Shown: positions 9,617 to 22,769, counted from the first letter of the stretch. The stretch: 64,000 bases of DNA from Allium sativum (GCA_030737875.1 CM060910.1:618153303-618217302), one strand, 5' to 3'. Made by a program: numbers and translations. The notes: generated by a model not told the origin, from the letters alone.

Positions 9617-11826
9617 TGTAACGATCTGCCGTTTTAACCACTTCAAATCGGTAATTAAACCAACTCGAACCATTTAAAAAGATGTTGTTATAACTAATAG
9701 GGTTTAACAGAATCAGCACATAGAATACACTAATATCTCACAATAAAAATTTTATACAAATTTTTTATTAGAGTTATACAAATTTTTATATAGCAAAAAA
9801 TTAAATATATAGATTTTAAATAAAATGAAATTTATAGAAATTACATATTTGTCGAGCCAGTGAGCGGGCATCTTCTCATGCCTCTAGCCAGCTGCAAATC
9901 CAAGCTGTCGCACTCGGTCTGACCCGAGCGTTTTATGCAAAACACAAAACACTCGAGTAATGATTAACTTTATTCAAGTAAAACAACTTTAATAAAACAT
10001 TAAAATATACTCCCTCCAATCCAATATAAATGACGTTTTAGAGAGTTACACATTTTCTCAAATATATGACGTTCTGCACTTCCAATACAATTTTTACGTT
10101 TTCAATGCAACAATTATGTCAATTCCTGTGCAGCACCATTAATACAAATGCAACTTTTACTCCCTCCGAGTCTTTCTTTTGGTAAAAGTTGTCACTAAAT
10201 TGTCTTTTTCAATGCAACTTCCAATTGTTCTGCACTTCCAATGCAACTTTTACCTAGGGAAACGCTCTGTGTCATTTTTCTTAATCTATGTGCAAATCTA
10301 CAAAATTCCAGTATATTGGATTGGAGGGAGTAATGGTTAACCCTACATTTTATTGTAGTTCAAACTAGTATCTACCTACCAAAATAAATACTTCCAGCAT
10401 GGTTGGGTTTCATGTAAAGAGACACACATACACGAGACTTGAAGCGGTCAACAAAGCAAGTCGTTACATTATTTCATGGGGTTAAAGCTGGTTGCCTAAG
10501 ATTAAGCTAAGTTATAAAGAGTACCGAGGTCCAGTCCAATAGCATAAGTCAAGTCAAGAAGAGTGCTTAGGGCTGGTCGAATGGCTTTGGTTGTTCATCA
10601 TAAAGGAAGTTCATGATAGTAATTTTTAGGAAATCTTGATGCCCTAATTTTATTTAACACACGGAACATAAATAACATAAGTGAGTAGTTTATCTCTCTC
10701 TATCTTTAACAATTGATTGATAAGTAACGTTTACACATTTTTTATACAATCATAATTACCAAATATGGAAATCTCATACACCACTTCGTCATGGTGGTAA
10801 GTTTTTTTTTACATTACAAAAATATATGAATGGTTACAATATTTAGGGAAATGTTTATTTTTTGCTAAGACTAAATGAAGCAGCACTGAAAAAATAACAA
10901 TGAAGGTACTAGTGGAAATCTTGATCTTACAATGCTTATTGTCATCTCGATTTGATTAAAATAAATTTGCTGTAATAATCATAGAAATACTATATTCTTA
11001 TTTTAATATTATTTTCTATAAATTGTTTTAAAATAAAAATGACAATGAAAGGAAACACAATGATATTTTATGATGTTTTTTAATATTTGTATTAAAAGGA
11101 CACCAATGAATGCTAGGAGAGGATGCAAATTTAATTTAATTAGTTTTTACTACAAAAGGGCTAACAAAAGAATATTTTCCCATTGCAAGTTTTTCCCCAT
11201 ATTCTTAGCCCACATGAAGTAATTGAGAGTCGTACTTAAAATGCTAAATCACCTTAGATACAAATTTAATTTAATTAGTTTTTGCTAAAATAGGGCTAAG
11301 AAAAGAATTGTTTCATTTTACAAGTACTTTTTTATATTTCTAACCTACATAAAATAAAGAATTGTGATTAAAATATTGAGAGAATAGTCAAACCTTTAAC
11401 CTTGTTTGTTGAAAACCTTTAGTCATACCTTAAAATTCAAAATCACCATAGGTACAAAATCACAAATCAAGACTAAACCTTAAAATTGCCAAAATCTTAG
11501 AAATATAATATCAATTTTGAAACCTTACCATATTTTAACGTTTCGGATCCGATGTAACTGATTTCGTCGAAATCCGAGATCGTTTGCAAAATGTCTATTT
11601 TTCTAATATTAATATAATATTAAATCATCGATTTTTAATATATTTACTTTTAATTCAATTTGAAAAGTTCACCAACCTTATTTTAACCTCAGTTAAAACA
11701 TAAAATAAAACAAGAATTCATTTTCAATTGTTTTTAGGTCCAGATTCAATATTTGACCATTTAAAAATCCACTAAAAATATATTTAAACACATATTTTAT
11801 ATTGACTATAAATACAGATCGTTACA
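9617..11826 (-). repeat. LARD A left LTR (3' LTR), shortened
   Basis: It ends in ...CAGATCGTTACA. The last 300 bases match the end of the right LTR closely (about 11520-11826 versus 29180-29484). Towards its left end similarity is patchy; TCTGACCCGAGC and ACACTCGAG at 9918-9958 resemble 23279-23305. The start at TGTAACGATCTGCCG is the best candidate but not proven. At 2.2 kb it is a third of the length of its partner, implying large internal deletion or expansion of the other copy. Confidence 0.55.
10010..10330. mobile_element. Stowaway-like MITE
   Basis: CTCCCTCCAATCCAATATA at the left is repeated inverted at the right (ATATTGGATTGGAGGGAG), flanked by TA dinucleotides (10008-10009, 10331-10332). 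The CTCCCTCC terminus plus TA duplication is the Stowaway (Tc1/mariner-derived) signature. A second CTCCCTCC at about 10161 within it suggests a nested or rearranged copy. Confidence 0.85.
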
Positions 11827-13166
11827 ATCTCCCCCACTTAGAAAGATTTCGTGCTCGAAATCGAAGATGAAACTGAAGGTCGTTTACTTAATTAACAAGG
11901 CCATATCATATAACACTGAACTTAACTCCATAAGTTATACATAGATCATTGATGTGGCATATCTGTTTCGATTCACATTCGAATACACGGCTTATGTCCG
12001 AACTAGTATTGATCCCTTACTACGGACACTGATCATGCCCTTGATCAACAAACTCTAGCTCTCCTTAAATAGCTCACAACTATGATATAAACTCAAGCAA
12101 CTAACCATAAATCCTCATCCAAGTTCGTCTTCAAACATTGAGTGATAAATCCTTTCCTGGATCGATGTAAATACACCTTTAAATTCTGCACCTTAATAGA
12201 ATCTATTTGAGGCAACGATCCACATAAACTCACATAGTTATTCCTACGATTTTCCCTTCTTTTCCCTATCCAAATATTTCATCTACAACTTAAGCATATT
12301 TCAAAATTTATCGACTGTCCAAAATCGTCGAGAATTCCGATTTCTTACCTAAACCCAATTGGTTTATAACTTAATTTAGGTTTTTCATCTTTTTAGTTTA
12401 GCCTAAATTTTTCCCGATTCTTGAATTTCTCAAGGGCCTTAAATTTTCGATTTTTTTGCCATAACCTCCTTTGTACGGCTCAATCAGTACAACCTCAAAA
12501 CACCTCTATAGGCACTCATCGACCAAAACGAAAATCGAAAAGCCAAGTGGCTTGCCAACTAGGCTCATAAAACCATCAAACTCAATCAATACAGTAAACA
12601 TATACCTTTTAGACAAGCATTCAATTTTATTCCTCACCTTAGCTTCCATTTAATAACCTGTTCAATATATATATGCCCAGTTCCAACTAATTTTCAAATC
12701 AATTCAACACTAACATTCAATCTACTAATTATTTCTTAATTAGTTCACCTTATTAATTCACTTTTTTGTTTTGCTCAATCATATTTGAACACGTTTTTCT
12801 TGCCTAGAAACAAGTCGATTATTTATCTAGAATTTAAGTTCCATATTCACAACTTAACCAATTCTTTACTTTTTTCTTAAGTATACTTGTTCTTTTCTTA
12901 ATAAGTTAGACTAATTATCACACATCACATCCAACAATCAATTGATTGATTAACTTTTCAAATGCATCTTTTTATGTTTTCAAAACATGTACCTTTTTAT
13001 ATATTCTAAATACGTTTTCAAAAACCAAAATCATTTGTATATTAAAATTACAAATACATCTCTCATATGTAATACTCTCAACTCATTCTAGGGTATTACT
13101 AACCCTATCTCTAATGAGTAACTGGTCCTAGGATACTGCTGCTCCCATCTCTGACGAGTCTTTACT
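11827..13166 (-). other. LARD A internal region, non-coding, main part
   Basis: Between the polypurine tract and the E1 insertion there is no gag or pol frame. Two blocks are shared with LARD B. The polypurine-tract side (ATTTCGTGCTCGAAATCG and GGTCGTTTACTTAA) matches 54045-54100. The block near 13080-13120 (CATTCTAGGGTATTACTAAC, CTAATGAGTAACT) matches the reverse complement of 40018-40062. The conservation of a non-coding core in two copies suggests packaging or priming signals. Confidence 0.6.
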
Positions 13167-15607
13167 TGTGACAGCCCGCCCCGCACCAGCCGACATTTCT
13201 CATGAAAATGCGCCGTGCCGATGTCCAACTGGCACGGGACAGTCGCCAAAGAAAGGAAAAAGAAAAGAACTTACTGGTGAAGTAACAAAGAACCTGTAGA
13301 ATGTCTCACAGCGCAAGGAATAAAATATAATAATAACATACTTGACATAAAACATGTGAGACAGTGCATAAGCTGAAACTAAACATCATAGCAGCGGAAA
13401 ATCCAAATACAACTTATGTTCCACATCATCATTATTACAACTTTAAAACTGTCTCCAAAGCAAAAGAAAGGAGAGGTACACTACTAATGCCCAAAGTAGC
13501 GACCAACAACGACACATGGAGAATATCTATATATATCATACGTGGAAGCCTCCTGCTCGCCTTCGGTACAACTACTCGTGCTTCACCAGCTAACCTGTCT
13601 CTAGTTTGCTCGTGAGAGCACCCAGAGTAATAAGAAGAGACATAAAACTCTGGGTCAGACAAAAGTCTGGTATGAGCGATAAGCACCAAACAGAACAATA
13701 ACAGGTATACTAAACCATACCTGAACCTGGATCTGCAACCAAAGAGTTAGCACTACATACTGTACAATACTCTAAGGTGCCACTAACACATGGTGTAAAG
13801 AATACGGGGGTGGGGGTGTGCATGTCATAGTGATGGCAAACAAATCAAACATAGCAACCATCCTCACATCTCTCACTCAGTGCGTAAAGCATACAATATC
13901 TACCACTTTGATCACTAGACCCATCGAGGTAATGACGGAGTTCGACTTGTACAACTACTGCTACCACCAAGCTTATCCCATGGGATCATGACCAAACCTT
14001 TTCAAATGACCCCCACTTCATTGGTTTATAGCCCACTAGTCGTACCTAGGCCACTGTGGCCCTGAATCCGTCCACGTACGTCCCATACATGGTGATCCAA
14101 AGTCATAGACATCGACAAACCCTTAGCACACGTTCCGCAGCAAAGTCCAATCATGAAGTTAACTCATTGGTTCCCAACTAGATCCTGAGTACAAACTTCT
14201 CATTTGGACTACCTTTGCATCTCGGGTTTTGGTCTTCATCTCCGGATCGGTTCGGTTCCTGTTCTTCACTTCAACTCATTCTTCTAGTTCGGATCGTGGT
14301 TCACGCCTCAAATCCAAGCACTTCGGTTCGGATCGGAATACCCATACGGGTCGGATCGTGACTCCTACTTCGGATCGGTTCGTGGCCATCTCCAAAGCAT
14401 CAGATCGTGTCTTTAGGCGAGCGGTTCGTGATGGAGCTTCAGATCGGGTCGGATGGCTCTCCAAGTGAGCGGGTCAGATCAGATGCTCTCTTTAGGTCGT
14501 GCCACCATGCTCAGGTCAGATCGTGGAACTTCAGGTGTGAGCGGTTCGGATCGTGCTTCCTCCTCCGATCCGATCCGGTTCGGGTAATTTCCTACACTTC
14601 TTTCCAGTGACTGTTTTACGCCATTCAACGGCGTTTTCGACCAATCTAACTTTTCAAAGCAATCACAAAGCATACCATACAGTCATAGCAACATATAGTA
14701 TTGACCACTAACACCAAAACAACAATTTTGATAGGTTAAAACGGATCAAACATAGCCAAAATCTCATATTTTCCCTTAAGCATGTTTAAGCAAAACTAAT
14801 GACATAATTAGTAAAACTTAACCAAATCAAACCAAATTTCTAACAGAGGTCTAAAACATTATTCTGAAATTTATCAATATTTTTCCAGATTTTTAATATG
14901 TATAAATTCGCTAATTATCACTAATTACTCTTAATTAACCATAATTAGTGAGGAACTACGCAAATCACTCACCTTAGCCACAAACAAATTACCAAATCTA
15001 AAATGATTCTCTGTTTGGCGCTGTTTCCAAGGTTATACAGCAGTTCTACCTCGATTCTTGTGCTAATCCTCTTTGATTTGATTTAGATTTGGCTTAATTA
15101 GCGATTAGGAGGTGATTTGGGGTGTTTTAGAAAGTCGAGGTCATGGCTAAACTTGAAGGAACAAAAAGTGGCGGCTGGAAAATGATAGAAACTTAATTTC
15201 CTAACCCTATCAGCCTCCTCATAACCCTAATCCCGAAATGGGTTATGGGCCCACTTACTAATCACCCAAATTAGGCCCGGTTAAGTTGTTTTTCACCATC
15301 TGAAACTTGTTTCTGCCATATCTCCCAAACGGTTAGTCCGTTTGGCTAGTGTGACCACTCTACGGAAAGGTAAACCATCATTTGGATCTAATGGAAGTGG
15401 TTTCAGATCAAAACTCTTTTCCAATCAAAAGTTATGGCCGAAACAAGATTAGCTAGGGGCAAAACGGTCATTTAAAAATCGACAAAATCATGAACATGGG
15501 AAATGACCCTAATAGTCGTCCCCCAAAGTTACACGGCCATATGACCCTCTATGAGGATGAAATAAATATTCTACGATCCTATGATGCGTAGAATGTTGGT
15601 CGTTACA
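13167..15607 (-). repeat. E1 left LTR (3' LTR)
   Basis: 2441 bases, paired with 20333-22769. Followed on the plus strand by CTCTCCCCCCTTAAG, the complement of the polypurine tract. Contains a cluster of CGGATCG-type motifs at 14229-14590. Confidence 0.93.
14229..14590. repeat. CGGATCG-rich motif cluster in the E1 LTR
   Basis: TTCGGATCG, TCGGATCGT and GATCCGATCCGG recur about ten times at irregular spacing, in both orientations because GATC is palindromic. The matching cluster in the right LTR (21393-21750) has lost several copies by C-to-T or G-to-A changes. The frames open through it on both strands are by-products of the repeat. Confidence 0.75.
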
Positions 15608-15618
15608 CTCTCCCCCCT
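15608..15618 (-). promoter_or_regulatory. E1 polypurine tract
   Basis: Minus-strand AAGGGGGGAGAG immediately precedes the 3' LTR, the site for plus-strand DNA priming. Confidence 0.8.
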
Positions 15619-15789
15619 TAAGAAATTTCGTCCCCGAAATTCCTTAACCCAAAACATAAAAGGGTCCCGCATGCCTACCAATCATATACAACAATCAAAC
15701 ATGCAAAACAAATAAAATAAACCTATCCTAGCATGCAAAAAGACTAAATCGAAACTGAAATCTTACCAGGCAAAGAGTTCTGGATACAT

Positions 15790-17300
15790 CTTCCTAATGC
15801 TCTCCTCTGTCTCCTAAGTACTGTCATTCTCATTCTCGCCCCACTGAACTTTGACTAATTTCACCGCCTTCCTTCGAAGTTGCTTCGTATCGTTCCCAAC
15901 AATACGCATAGGTCTGCGGTTCCCAACCGCCTCGGGTTCAACTTCGATATCATCCAACTGATCAGGTGAAATAGTCACATCTGGGTCGTGTACGAACCTC
16001 CTTAACTGGGAAACATGAAACACATTGTGAACTCCTGCCATCTTGTCTGGTAATTCAATTTTATATGCCAAATTCCCAATTTGCTCAAGAACTGGGATCG
16101 ACCAACAAATCTTGGTGCTAACTTGCCTCTCTTGCCAAATCGTATCACGCTCTTCAACAAAGAAATCTTGACAAACACCAAGTCGCCAATGGAGAACTTG
16201 AATTCTCTTCTCCACTTATCAGCATGACTTTTCTGCCTATCTTGGGCAGCCTTCATTCACTGTTGGACAACCTTAATCTTAGCTGAGGTTTCTATTATCA
16301 CATCTGGTCCAAATACAAACTTCTCACCAGTTTCTAACCAACATGACGGTGAGTTGCACGGTCTTCCGTACAAAGCTTCAAATGGAGCCATACCGATACT
16401 GGATTGATAACTATTATTATATGCAAACTCTACTAGATGCAAATGGTCATCCCTTGATCCACCAAAGTCTAATATGCAAGCTCTCAAGAGATCTTCTAAT
16501 ACTCGATTCACCCTTTCTGTATGTCCATCGGTTTGAGGATGATACGTGGTACTGAGATGTAATTCTGATCCTAACGCCTCTTGTAAGCTCTTCCAAAATC
16601 CACTAGTGAACAACGGATCTCGGTCACTCACAATGCCTTTGGGTATTCCATGAAATCTCACTACCCACTTTACATATAGTTCAGCTAACTTAGCTGCCGT
16701 CCTGTTTGACTTGACGGGTATAAACCTTGCACTCTTAGTCAATTGGTCTACAATCACCCAAATGCTATCATGGCCCGATCTAGTCCTTGGTAACCCATCA
16801 ATGAAATCCATCGAGACTTGTTCCCATTTCCATTCTGGAATCTCTAATGGTTGTAACAAACCACTAGGCTTCTTTTGCTCAGCTTTAACTAGCTGGCAAT
16901 TCATGCATTTGGATATAAACTTCCCAACATCTCTTTTCATCCCTCCCCAGTTGTAGGTCTGCTTCATGTCTCAGTACATCTTGTTACCACCGGGGTGTAT
17001 AGTCAGTTTTGAGTGATGACATTCTCTAAGCACTTCATCTCTCAATCCATTGACATTGGGTATAACTAGTCTTCCATTCTTACTAAGCCATCCATCTCGA
17101 TCAAGCCCAAACTTTCTCATCTCTTCGTCGATTCTCATCTCTAACTTTGAGATGACTTCCAATAGGTTAGGATCGTTCCTCTGACTGGAACCAATCTGCT
17201 CAATCAAAGTGGGTCTGATCGTCAAACTTGCTAACATTTCTGGATCCAATTCGCACTTTGGTCTGAAATCATACCCCGTGATGTACTCCAGTTACTTCCA
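15790..17300 (-). pseudogene. E1 integrase and chromodomain-like tail, broken
   Basis: After a stop at 17292-17294 the frame resumes with the region downstream of RNase H. An HHCC zinc-binding segment follows (CHHSKLTIHPGG, then CMNCQ). The integrase core carries its acidic triad in SMDFIDGLP, VSDRDP and TERVNRV. The C-terminal part has GKLAPRFVG and, near the end, KLVKVQWGENENDST, the start of a chromodomain-like fold. Lesions are TGA at 16971-16973, TGA at 16257-16259, a frameshift near 16090-16130 and TAG at 15814-15816, about 15 codons before the expected end. Integrase would insert the cDNA into host chromatin; this copy cannot make it. Confidence 0.9.
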
Positions 17301-18875
17301 TTCTAGAAACATAGCCCCTAAACTGGCATGTCTTCTACTCAATACATCAGCCACCGCATTGCCCTTTCCTGGTGTATATGCGATGTCGAAATCATAAGAA
17401 GCTAAGAATTCTAACCATCTTTGTTGTCGGAGATTTAGATCCTTCTGAGAGAAGAGATACTTTAATGATTTATGATCGGTAAACAACTCGAATCTTTCTC
17501 CCAAGAGATAATGTCTCCACATCTTTAATGTGAACACGATCTCTGCCAATTCCAAATCATGGGTAGGATATCTTTTCTCATGCGGTTTCAGTTGCCGACT
17601 TGCATAAGTTACAACCCTACCTCCTTGCATCAATACAACTCCTAGTCCGGTACCACATGCATCCGTGTATACCGTCATCTCTTCATTCCCGTTAGGAATG
17701 ACTAATACTGGTGCACATGTTAACTTATCCTTTAGACTCTTGAATGCATTCTCACACTTTTCGTCCCAGACGAAGGCTTGATTCTTCTTGGTCAACTGAG
17801 TCAACGGTGCTGCTATTTTGGAGAAGCCTTGGATAAACTTACGATAATATCCAGCTAATCCGAAGAAACTTCTTATGTCCGTTGCATTCTTGGGCGTAGA
17901 CCAATCTTGTACCGTAGCCACCTTCGTAGGATCCACGACAATACCATTCTTTGAAACGACATGGCCCAAGAATCTCACTTCCCTTCTCCAGAAGTGACAC
18001 TTAGAAAACTTTGCTTTCAACTGGTGTTTTCTCAACACCTCCATCTCTATCCTCAAATGTTCCTTATGTTCTTCCTCTGTCCTCGAATAAACAAGTATAT
18101 CGTCCATGAACACAGGAACAAACTTATTCAACTGATCTCTGAATACCCTATTCATAAGATCCACAAAATATGCTGGCGCATTGGTCAACCCAAATGGCAT
18201 GACCAACCACTCATAAAATCCAGACGGCGTCCGAAATGCTGTTTTAGCTATACACTCACCTTCCACTCTAAGCTGATGAAAACCTGTCGGGAGATCCAAC
18301 TGGGAGAATACTCTCGCGCCACTCAACTGATCAAACAAATCATCTATCCACGGTAGAGGATACTTATTCTTCCTCGTCACCTTATTCAGCTCGCGGTAGT
18401 CTACACACAATAGAAGGGAACCATCTGCCTTGGTGGCAAACACAACTGGTGCTCTCCACTCAGAAACACTTCTTCTGATAAATCCCTTCTTCAAAAGATC
18501 GCTTACTTGCACCCCGAGCTCTCGCTGCTCCCTTAGTGCCATATGACGAAGTGACATCACTATAGGTCTGGCATCTTTCACCAAATCAATACGGAACTCA
18601 ATCTCTCGATGTGGTGGAAGCCCGGTCACTTCCTCGAAGTCGTCCGGATACTGGCCAACCACGGGTAAACCTAACAACTCATCATGCGGGATGTCGAGGG
18701 AATTTAGAAAACTAGCCATTACCCCATCACTAGGTAAACCACCAAACACTACCCTCCGTCTATCACTCGCTCTAGCTATCACCAAAAAGCCCTCATAGTC
18801 TACCACCACCCCGTATCTTTGAGCCAATCGACTCCCAAAATAATGCCAAACCCAGTAAAGCCCAAAATAAAGCAA
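17292..18875 (-). pseudogene. E1 reverse transcriptase and RNase H region
   Basis: An open stretch of 527 codons that begins out of frame with the protease ahead of it (frameshift near 18820-18830), so the apparent start is not genuine. RT motifs are visible in order: [54 protein letters not shown] and the catalytic FMDDILVYS. The connection and RNase H follow with [20 protein letters not shown] and [11 protein letters not shown]. The stretch ends at TAA 17292-17294, before integrase. Function would be cDNA synthesis from the retroelement RNA. Bases either side of the lesions are well conserved with E2, confirming a shared lineage. Confidence 0.9.
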
Positions 18876-19385
18876 TCACAAACAAACATGCATCCATGAC
18901 TCGATAAGACCACATTACGACAAATCATGCTAAGGCTAGTCGAACCACCAATCGGGTTCGTCACTACTAGAGGTCTATCGACGATCTCGGGTTCCAATCC
19001 CAACTTATCTACTAGGTCACTAGATATGAAGGAACTGGAAGCTCCGGTATCAAACAAAACTCTAACAGGAACATCATAAACAGAAAGCATACCTTGAATA
19101 ACGACATTCTTTCCCTTCTCCGCCGCAGTTGGGCCATTCGGCAAAGAAGGAACAACATTAAGGGCATATGCTTTCACCATCTGCTTTTCTTTAGGGGGTT
19201 GCTGGCACTTGTCCTTGTGATGTCCCACTTGGCCACAGTTGAAGCACTTCCAGTCTGCTGGCTTTGCTCGACAATTACTAGCATAGTGGCCCTTCTTGCC
19301 ACAGCTAAAGCATTCAACATATTTCTTCTTCTTCTGGCCATCCTTATTTTGGTTCTGCTTCCTCTCTTATTCTGAGAACCACTCT
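18800..19385 (-). pseudogene. E1 gag zinc knuckles and aspartic protease
   Basis: Two CCHC knuckles, CFSCGKKGHYASNC (about 19270-19315) and CFNCGQVGHHKDKC (about 19205-19250), bind nucleic acid in the gag nucleocapsid. They are followed by a retropepsin-like domain with the active-site segment LFDTGASSSFIS and the later ILGVDWL. The frame then shifts into the reverse transcriptase. Upstream it is disconnected from the rest of gag by the stop at 19402-19404 and a further frame change. Confidence 0.85.
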
Positions 19386-19401
19386 TGCCTCCACCGCTTG
19401 C

Positions 19402-20132
19402 TTATGGTTTTGGCTCCTTTGCAGATGCGACCTCAGTCTTCGGCTTAGGGTAAAGAGTTTCCGATCTTAAAGCTTTTCCCTCAACCGATTCAAACGTCTC
19501 ATTGATGTGGTTAATAAGCCTTTCCCCCAAGTATCCATCCAAGCCAGTTATGAACTTCTCGTTCTTCTTCTCGGCAGTATCTATTAAGGATAACCCATAT
19601 TTCGACAAAGTGTCAAATTCGGCAATATATTCCTAGACAGCTCTGCCATTCTGCTTGAGTTCCAAGAATTTCTTAAACAACACTGACTTCTGAGCAGCTG
19701 GAATGAACTTATCGCTAAAGCGAACCTTAAACTGATCCAAGTAATCTGATCTTCGGGAGTAGCTGCCTTTATAGCATTCCACTGATTCATTGCCTGTCCT
19801 TGCAGCTGACGGGATGCTAGCCTTCTCTTCATCGCATCCTCGATACCCAAGTCTTCGAGGATACGCTCGCAGCTATCCAACCAATCCTAAACATCCGTAG
19901 TTGACTCCATTTCGTGGAAAAGCTTTCCACCAAGACTAGTGTAATCCTTGCATAGCTTGGCGAAATCGGCTCTAGGTGCCTGCACCGCTGCACTACCACC
20001 ATTAGCAACATTGGGAATTGCCCTTTGAACGTCCCAAAGCATCTCTCTTGTGAATTCAGTGAACATAGCCCTCATGTCAAGAGCATTCCCATCGTTGGCT
20101 CCTCTACCAGTACCTCTCGTATATCGACTCAT
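19402..20132 (-). pseudogene. E1 gag capsid region, broken
   Basis: Starts with MSRYTRGTGRGANDGNALD at 20132. The capsid-like part reads through RILEDLGIED, QWNAIKAATPEDQITW and FITGLDGYLGERL, resembling Ty3/Gypsy gag. It is interrupted by TAG at 19887-19889, a frameshift near 19735-19745, TAG at 19633-19635 and a stop at 19402-19404. Gag forms the particle that packages retroelement RNA; it cannot be made from this copy. Confidence 0.85.
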
Positions 20133-20318
20133 CGTTAAGTCTGTAAAGAGAAACGATTAACCATCCTCTTTGTGGTGTCAGTGCAGTGCGACTTCATCCT
20201 TAGCTATACTAATAGTATATATATAGCTTTTGAAAACTAAAATAATCACAAATACGTGCTCTCATATACGTACTAACTCTCCCTGGTGTCTTTCCCTAGG
20301 TTAACTACACAACCTAGA

Positions 20319-20330
20319 GCTCTGATACCA
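20319..20330 (-). promoter_or_regulatory. E1 primer-binding site
   Basis: Minus-strand TGGTATCAGAGC, two bases inside the 5' LTR, is complementary to the 3' end of initiator methionine tRNA. Confidence 0.92.
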
Positions 20331-20332
20331 AG

Positions 20333-22769
20333 TGTGACGGCCCGCCCCGCACCAGCCAACATTTCTCATGAAAATGCGTTGTGCCGATGTCCAACTGGCA
20401 CGGGGCGGTCGCCAAAGAAAGGGAAAAGAAAAGAACTTACTGGTGAACTAACAAAGAACCTGTAGAACGTCTCACAACGTAAGGAATAAAATATAATAAT
20501 AACATACTTGACATAAAACAGGTGAGACAGTGCATAAGCTGAAACTAAACATCATAGCAACGGAAAATCCAAATACAACTTATGTTCCACATCATCATTA
20601 TTACAACTTTAAAACTGTCCCCAAAGAAAAAGAGAGGAGAGGTACACTACTAATGCCCAAAGTAGCAACCAGCAGTGACACAGGGAGAATATCTATATAT
20701 ATCATACGTGAAAGCCTCCTGCTCGCCTTCGGTACAGCTACTCGTGCTTCACCAGCTAACCTGTCTCTAGTCTGCTTGTGAGAGCACCCAGAGTAATAAG
20801 AAGAGACATAAAACTCTGGGTTAGACAAAAGTCTGGTATGAGCGATAAGCAGCAAAACAGAACAATAACAGGTATACTAAACCATACCTGAACCTGCAAC
20901 CAAAAAGTTAGCACTACATACTTTACAATACTTTAAGGTGCCATTAACACATGGTGTAAAGAATACGGAGGTGGTGGTGTGCATGTCATAGTGATGGCAA
21001 ACAAATCCAACATAGCAACCATCCTCACATCTCTCACTCAGTGTGTAAAGCATACAATATCCACCACTTTGATCACTAGACCCATCGAGGTAATGACGGA
21101 GTTCGACTTGTACAACTACTGTTACCACCAATCTTATCCCATGGGATCATGACCAAACCTTTTCAAATGACCCCACTTCATTTGTCTATAGCCCACTAGT
21201 CATACCTAGGCCACTGTGGCCCTGAATCCGTCCACGTACTTCCCATACATAGTGATCCAAAGTCATAGACATTGACAACCCCTTAGCACATGTCCCGCAG
21301 CAAAGTCCAATCATGAAGTTAACTCATTGGTTCCCAACTGGATCCTGAGTACAAACTTCCCATTTGGACTACCTCTGCATCTCGGGTTTTGGTCTTCATC
21401 TCCGGATCGGTTCGGTTCCTGTTCTTCACTTCAACTCGTACTTCTAGTTCGGACCATGGTTCACACCTCAAATCCAAGCACTTCGGTTCCGATCGGAATA
21501 CCCATACGGGTTGGATCATGACTCCTACTTCGGATCGGTTCATGGCCATCTCCAAAGCATCAGAACGTGTCTTCAGGCAAGCGGTTCGTGATGGAGCTTC
21601 GGATCGAGTCGGATGGCTCTCCAAGTGAGCGGGTCAGATCGAATGCTCTCTTCAGGTCGTGCCACCATGCTCAGGTCAGATTGTGGAACTTCAGGTGTGA
21701 GCGGTTCGGATCGTGCTTCCTCCTCCGATCCGATCCGGTTCGGGTAATTTCCTGCACTTCTTTCCAGCGACTGTTTTACGCCATTCGACGGCGTTTTCAA
21801 CCAATCTAACTTTTCAAAGCAATCACAAAGCATACCATACAGTCATAGCAACATATAGAATTGACCACTAACATCAAAACAACAATTTTGATAGGTTAAA
21901 ACAGATCAAACATAGCCAAAATCCCATATTTTCCCTTAAGCATGTTTAAGCAAAACTAATGACATGATTAGTAAAACTTAACCAAATCAAATAAAATTTC
22001 TAATAGAGGTCTAAAACATTATTCCAAAATATATCAATATTTTTCTAGATTTTTAACATGTATAAATTCGCTAATTATCACTTATTACTCTTAACTTACC
22101 ACAATTAGTGAGGAACTATGCAAATCACTCACCTTAGCCACAAACAAATTACCAAATCTGAAATGATTCTCTGTTTGGCGCTATTTCCAAGGATATACAG
22201 CAGTTCTACCTCGATTCTTGTGCTAATCCTCTTTGATTTGATGTAGATTTGGCTTAATTAGCGATTAGGAGGTGATTTGGGGGTGTTTTAGAAAGTGGAG
22301 GCCATGGCTAAACTTGAAGGAACAAAAAGTGGCGACTGGAAAATGATAAAAACCGAATTTCCTAAACCTATCAGCCTCCCCATAACCCTAATCCCGAAAT
22401 GGGTTATGGGCCCACTCACTAATCACCCAAATTAGGCCCGGTTAAGCTGTTTTTCACCATATGAAACTTGTTTCAGCCATATCTCCCAAACGGTTAGCCT
22501 GTTTGGCTAATGTGACCGCTCTACGGAAAGGTAAACCATCATCCGGATCTAATGGAAGTGATTTCAGGTCAAAACTCCTTTCCAATCAAAAGTTATTGCC
22601 GAAACAAGATCAGTTAGGGGCAAAACGGTCATTTAAAAATCGGCAAAAATCATGAACATGGGAAATGACCCTAATAGTCGTCCCCCAAAGTTAAACGACC
22701 ATACGACCCTCTATGACGATGAAATAAATATTCTATGATCCTATGATGCGTAGAATGCAGGTCGTTACA
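20333..22769 (-). repeat. E1 right LTR (5' LTR)
   Basis: 2437 bases, matching 13167-15607 end to end. Ends GCAGGTCGTTACA, followed by target duplication TTACT. Confidence 0.93.

Larger units (their letters stand above)
13167..22769 (-). mobile_element. E1: degenerate Ty3/Gypsy chromovirus-type retrotransposon (9.6 kb)
   Basis: LTRs at 13167-15607 and 20333-22769 begin TGTGACRGCCCGCC and end GTCGTTACA. The element is flanked by TTACT on both sides (13162-13166, 22770-22774), a perfect 5-bp duplication. On the minus strand the order is 5' LTR, primer site, gag, zinc knuckles, protease, reverse transcriptase, RNase H, integrase and a chromodomain-like tail, then the polypurine tract. That is the Ty3/Gypsy order, and the long LTRs and C-terminal tail point to the Tekay/Del group of chromoviruses. 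Stops and frameshifts break every part. By eye the LTRs differ at about 7% over the first 200 bases, mostly transitions. It sits 50 bases from the 5' LTR of LARD A. Confidence 0.93.

Noticed and set aside
14229..14673. Frames on both strands in the E1 LTR, repeated at 21319-21833
   Set aside because: Open because of the CGGATCG motif cluster; they repeat only because LTRs come in pairs.
17961..18356. 131-codon frame antisense to RT (and 47495-47905 in E2)
   Set aside because: Antisense shadow of a conserved pol region; similarity between the two only reflects the RT on the other strand.
20319..20330. tRNA gene
   Set aside because: Only the 12-base tRNA-complementary primer site is present; no cloverleaf around it.
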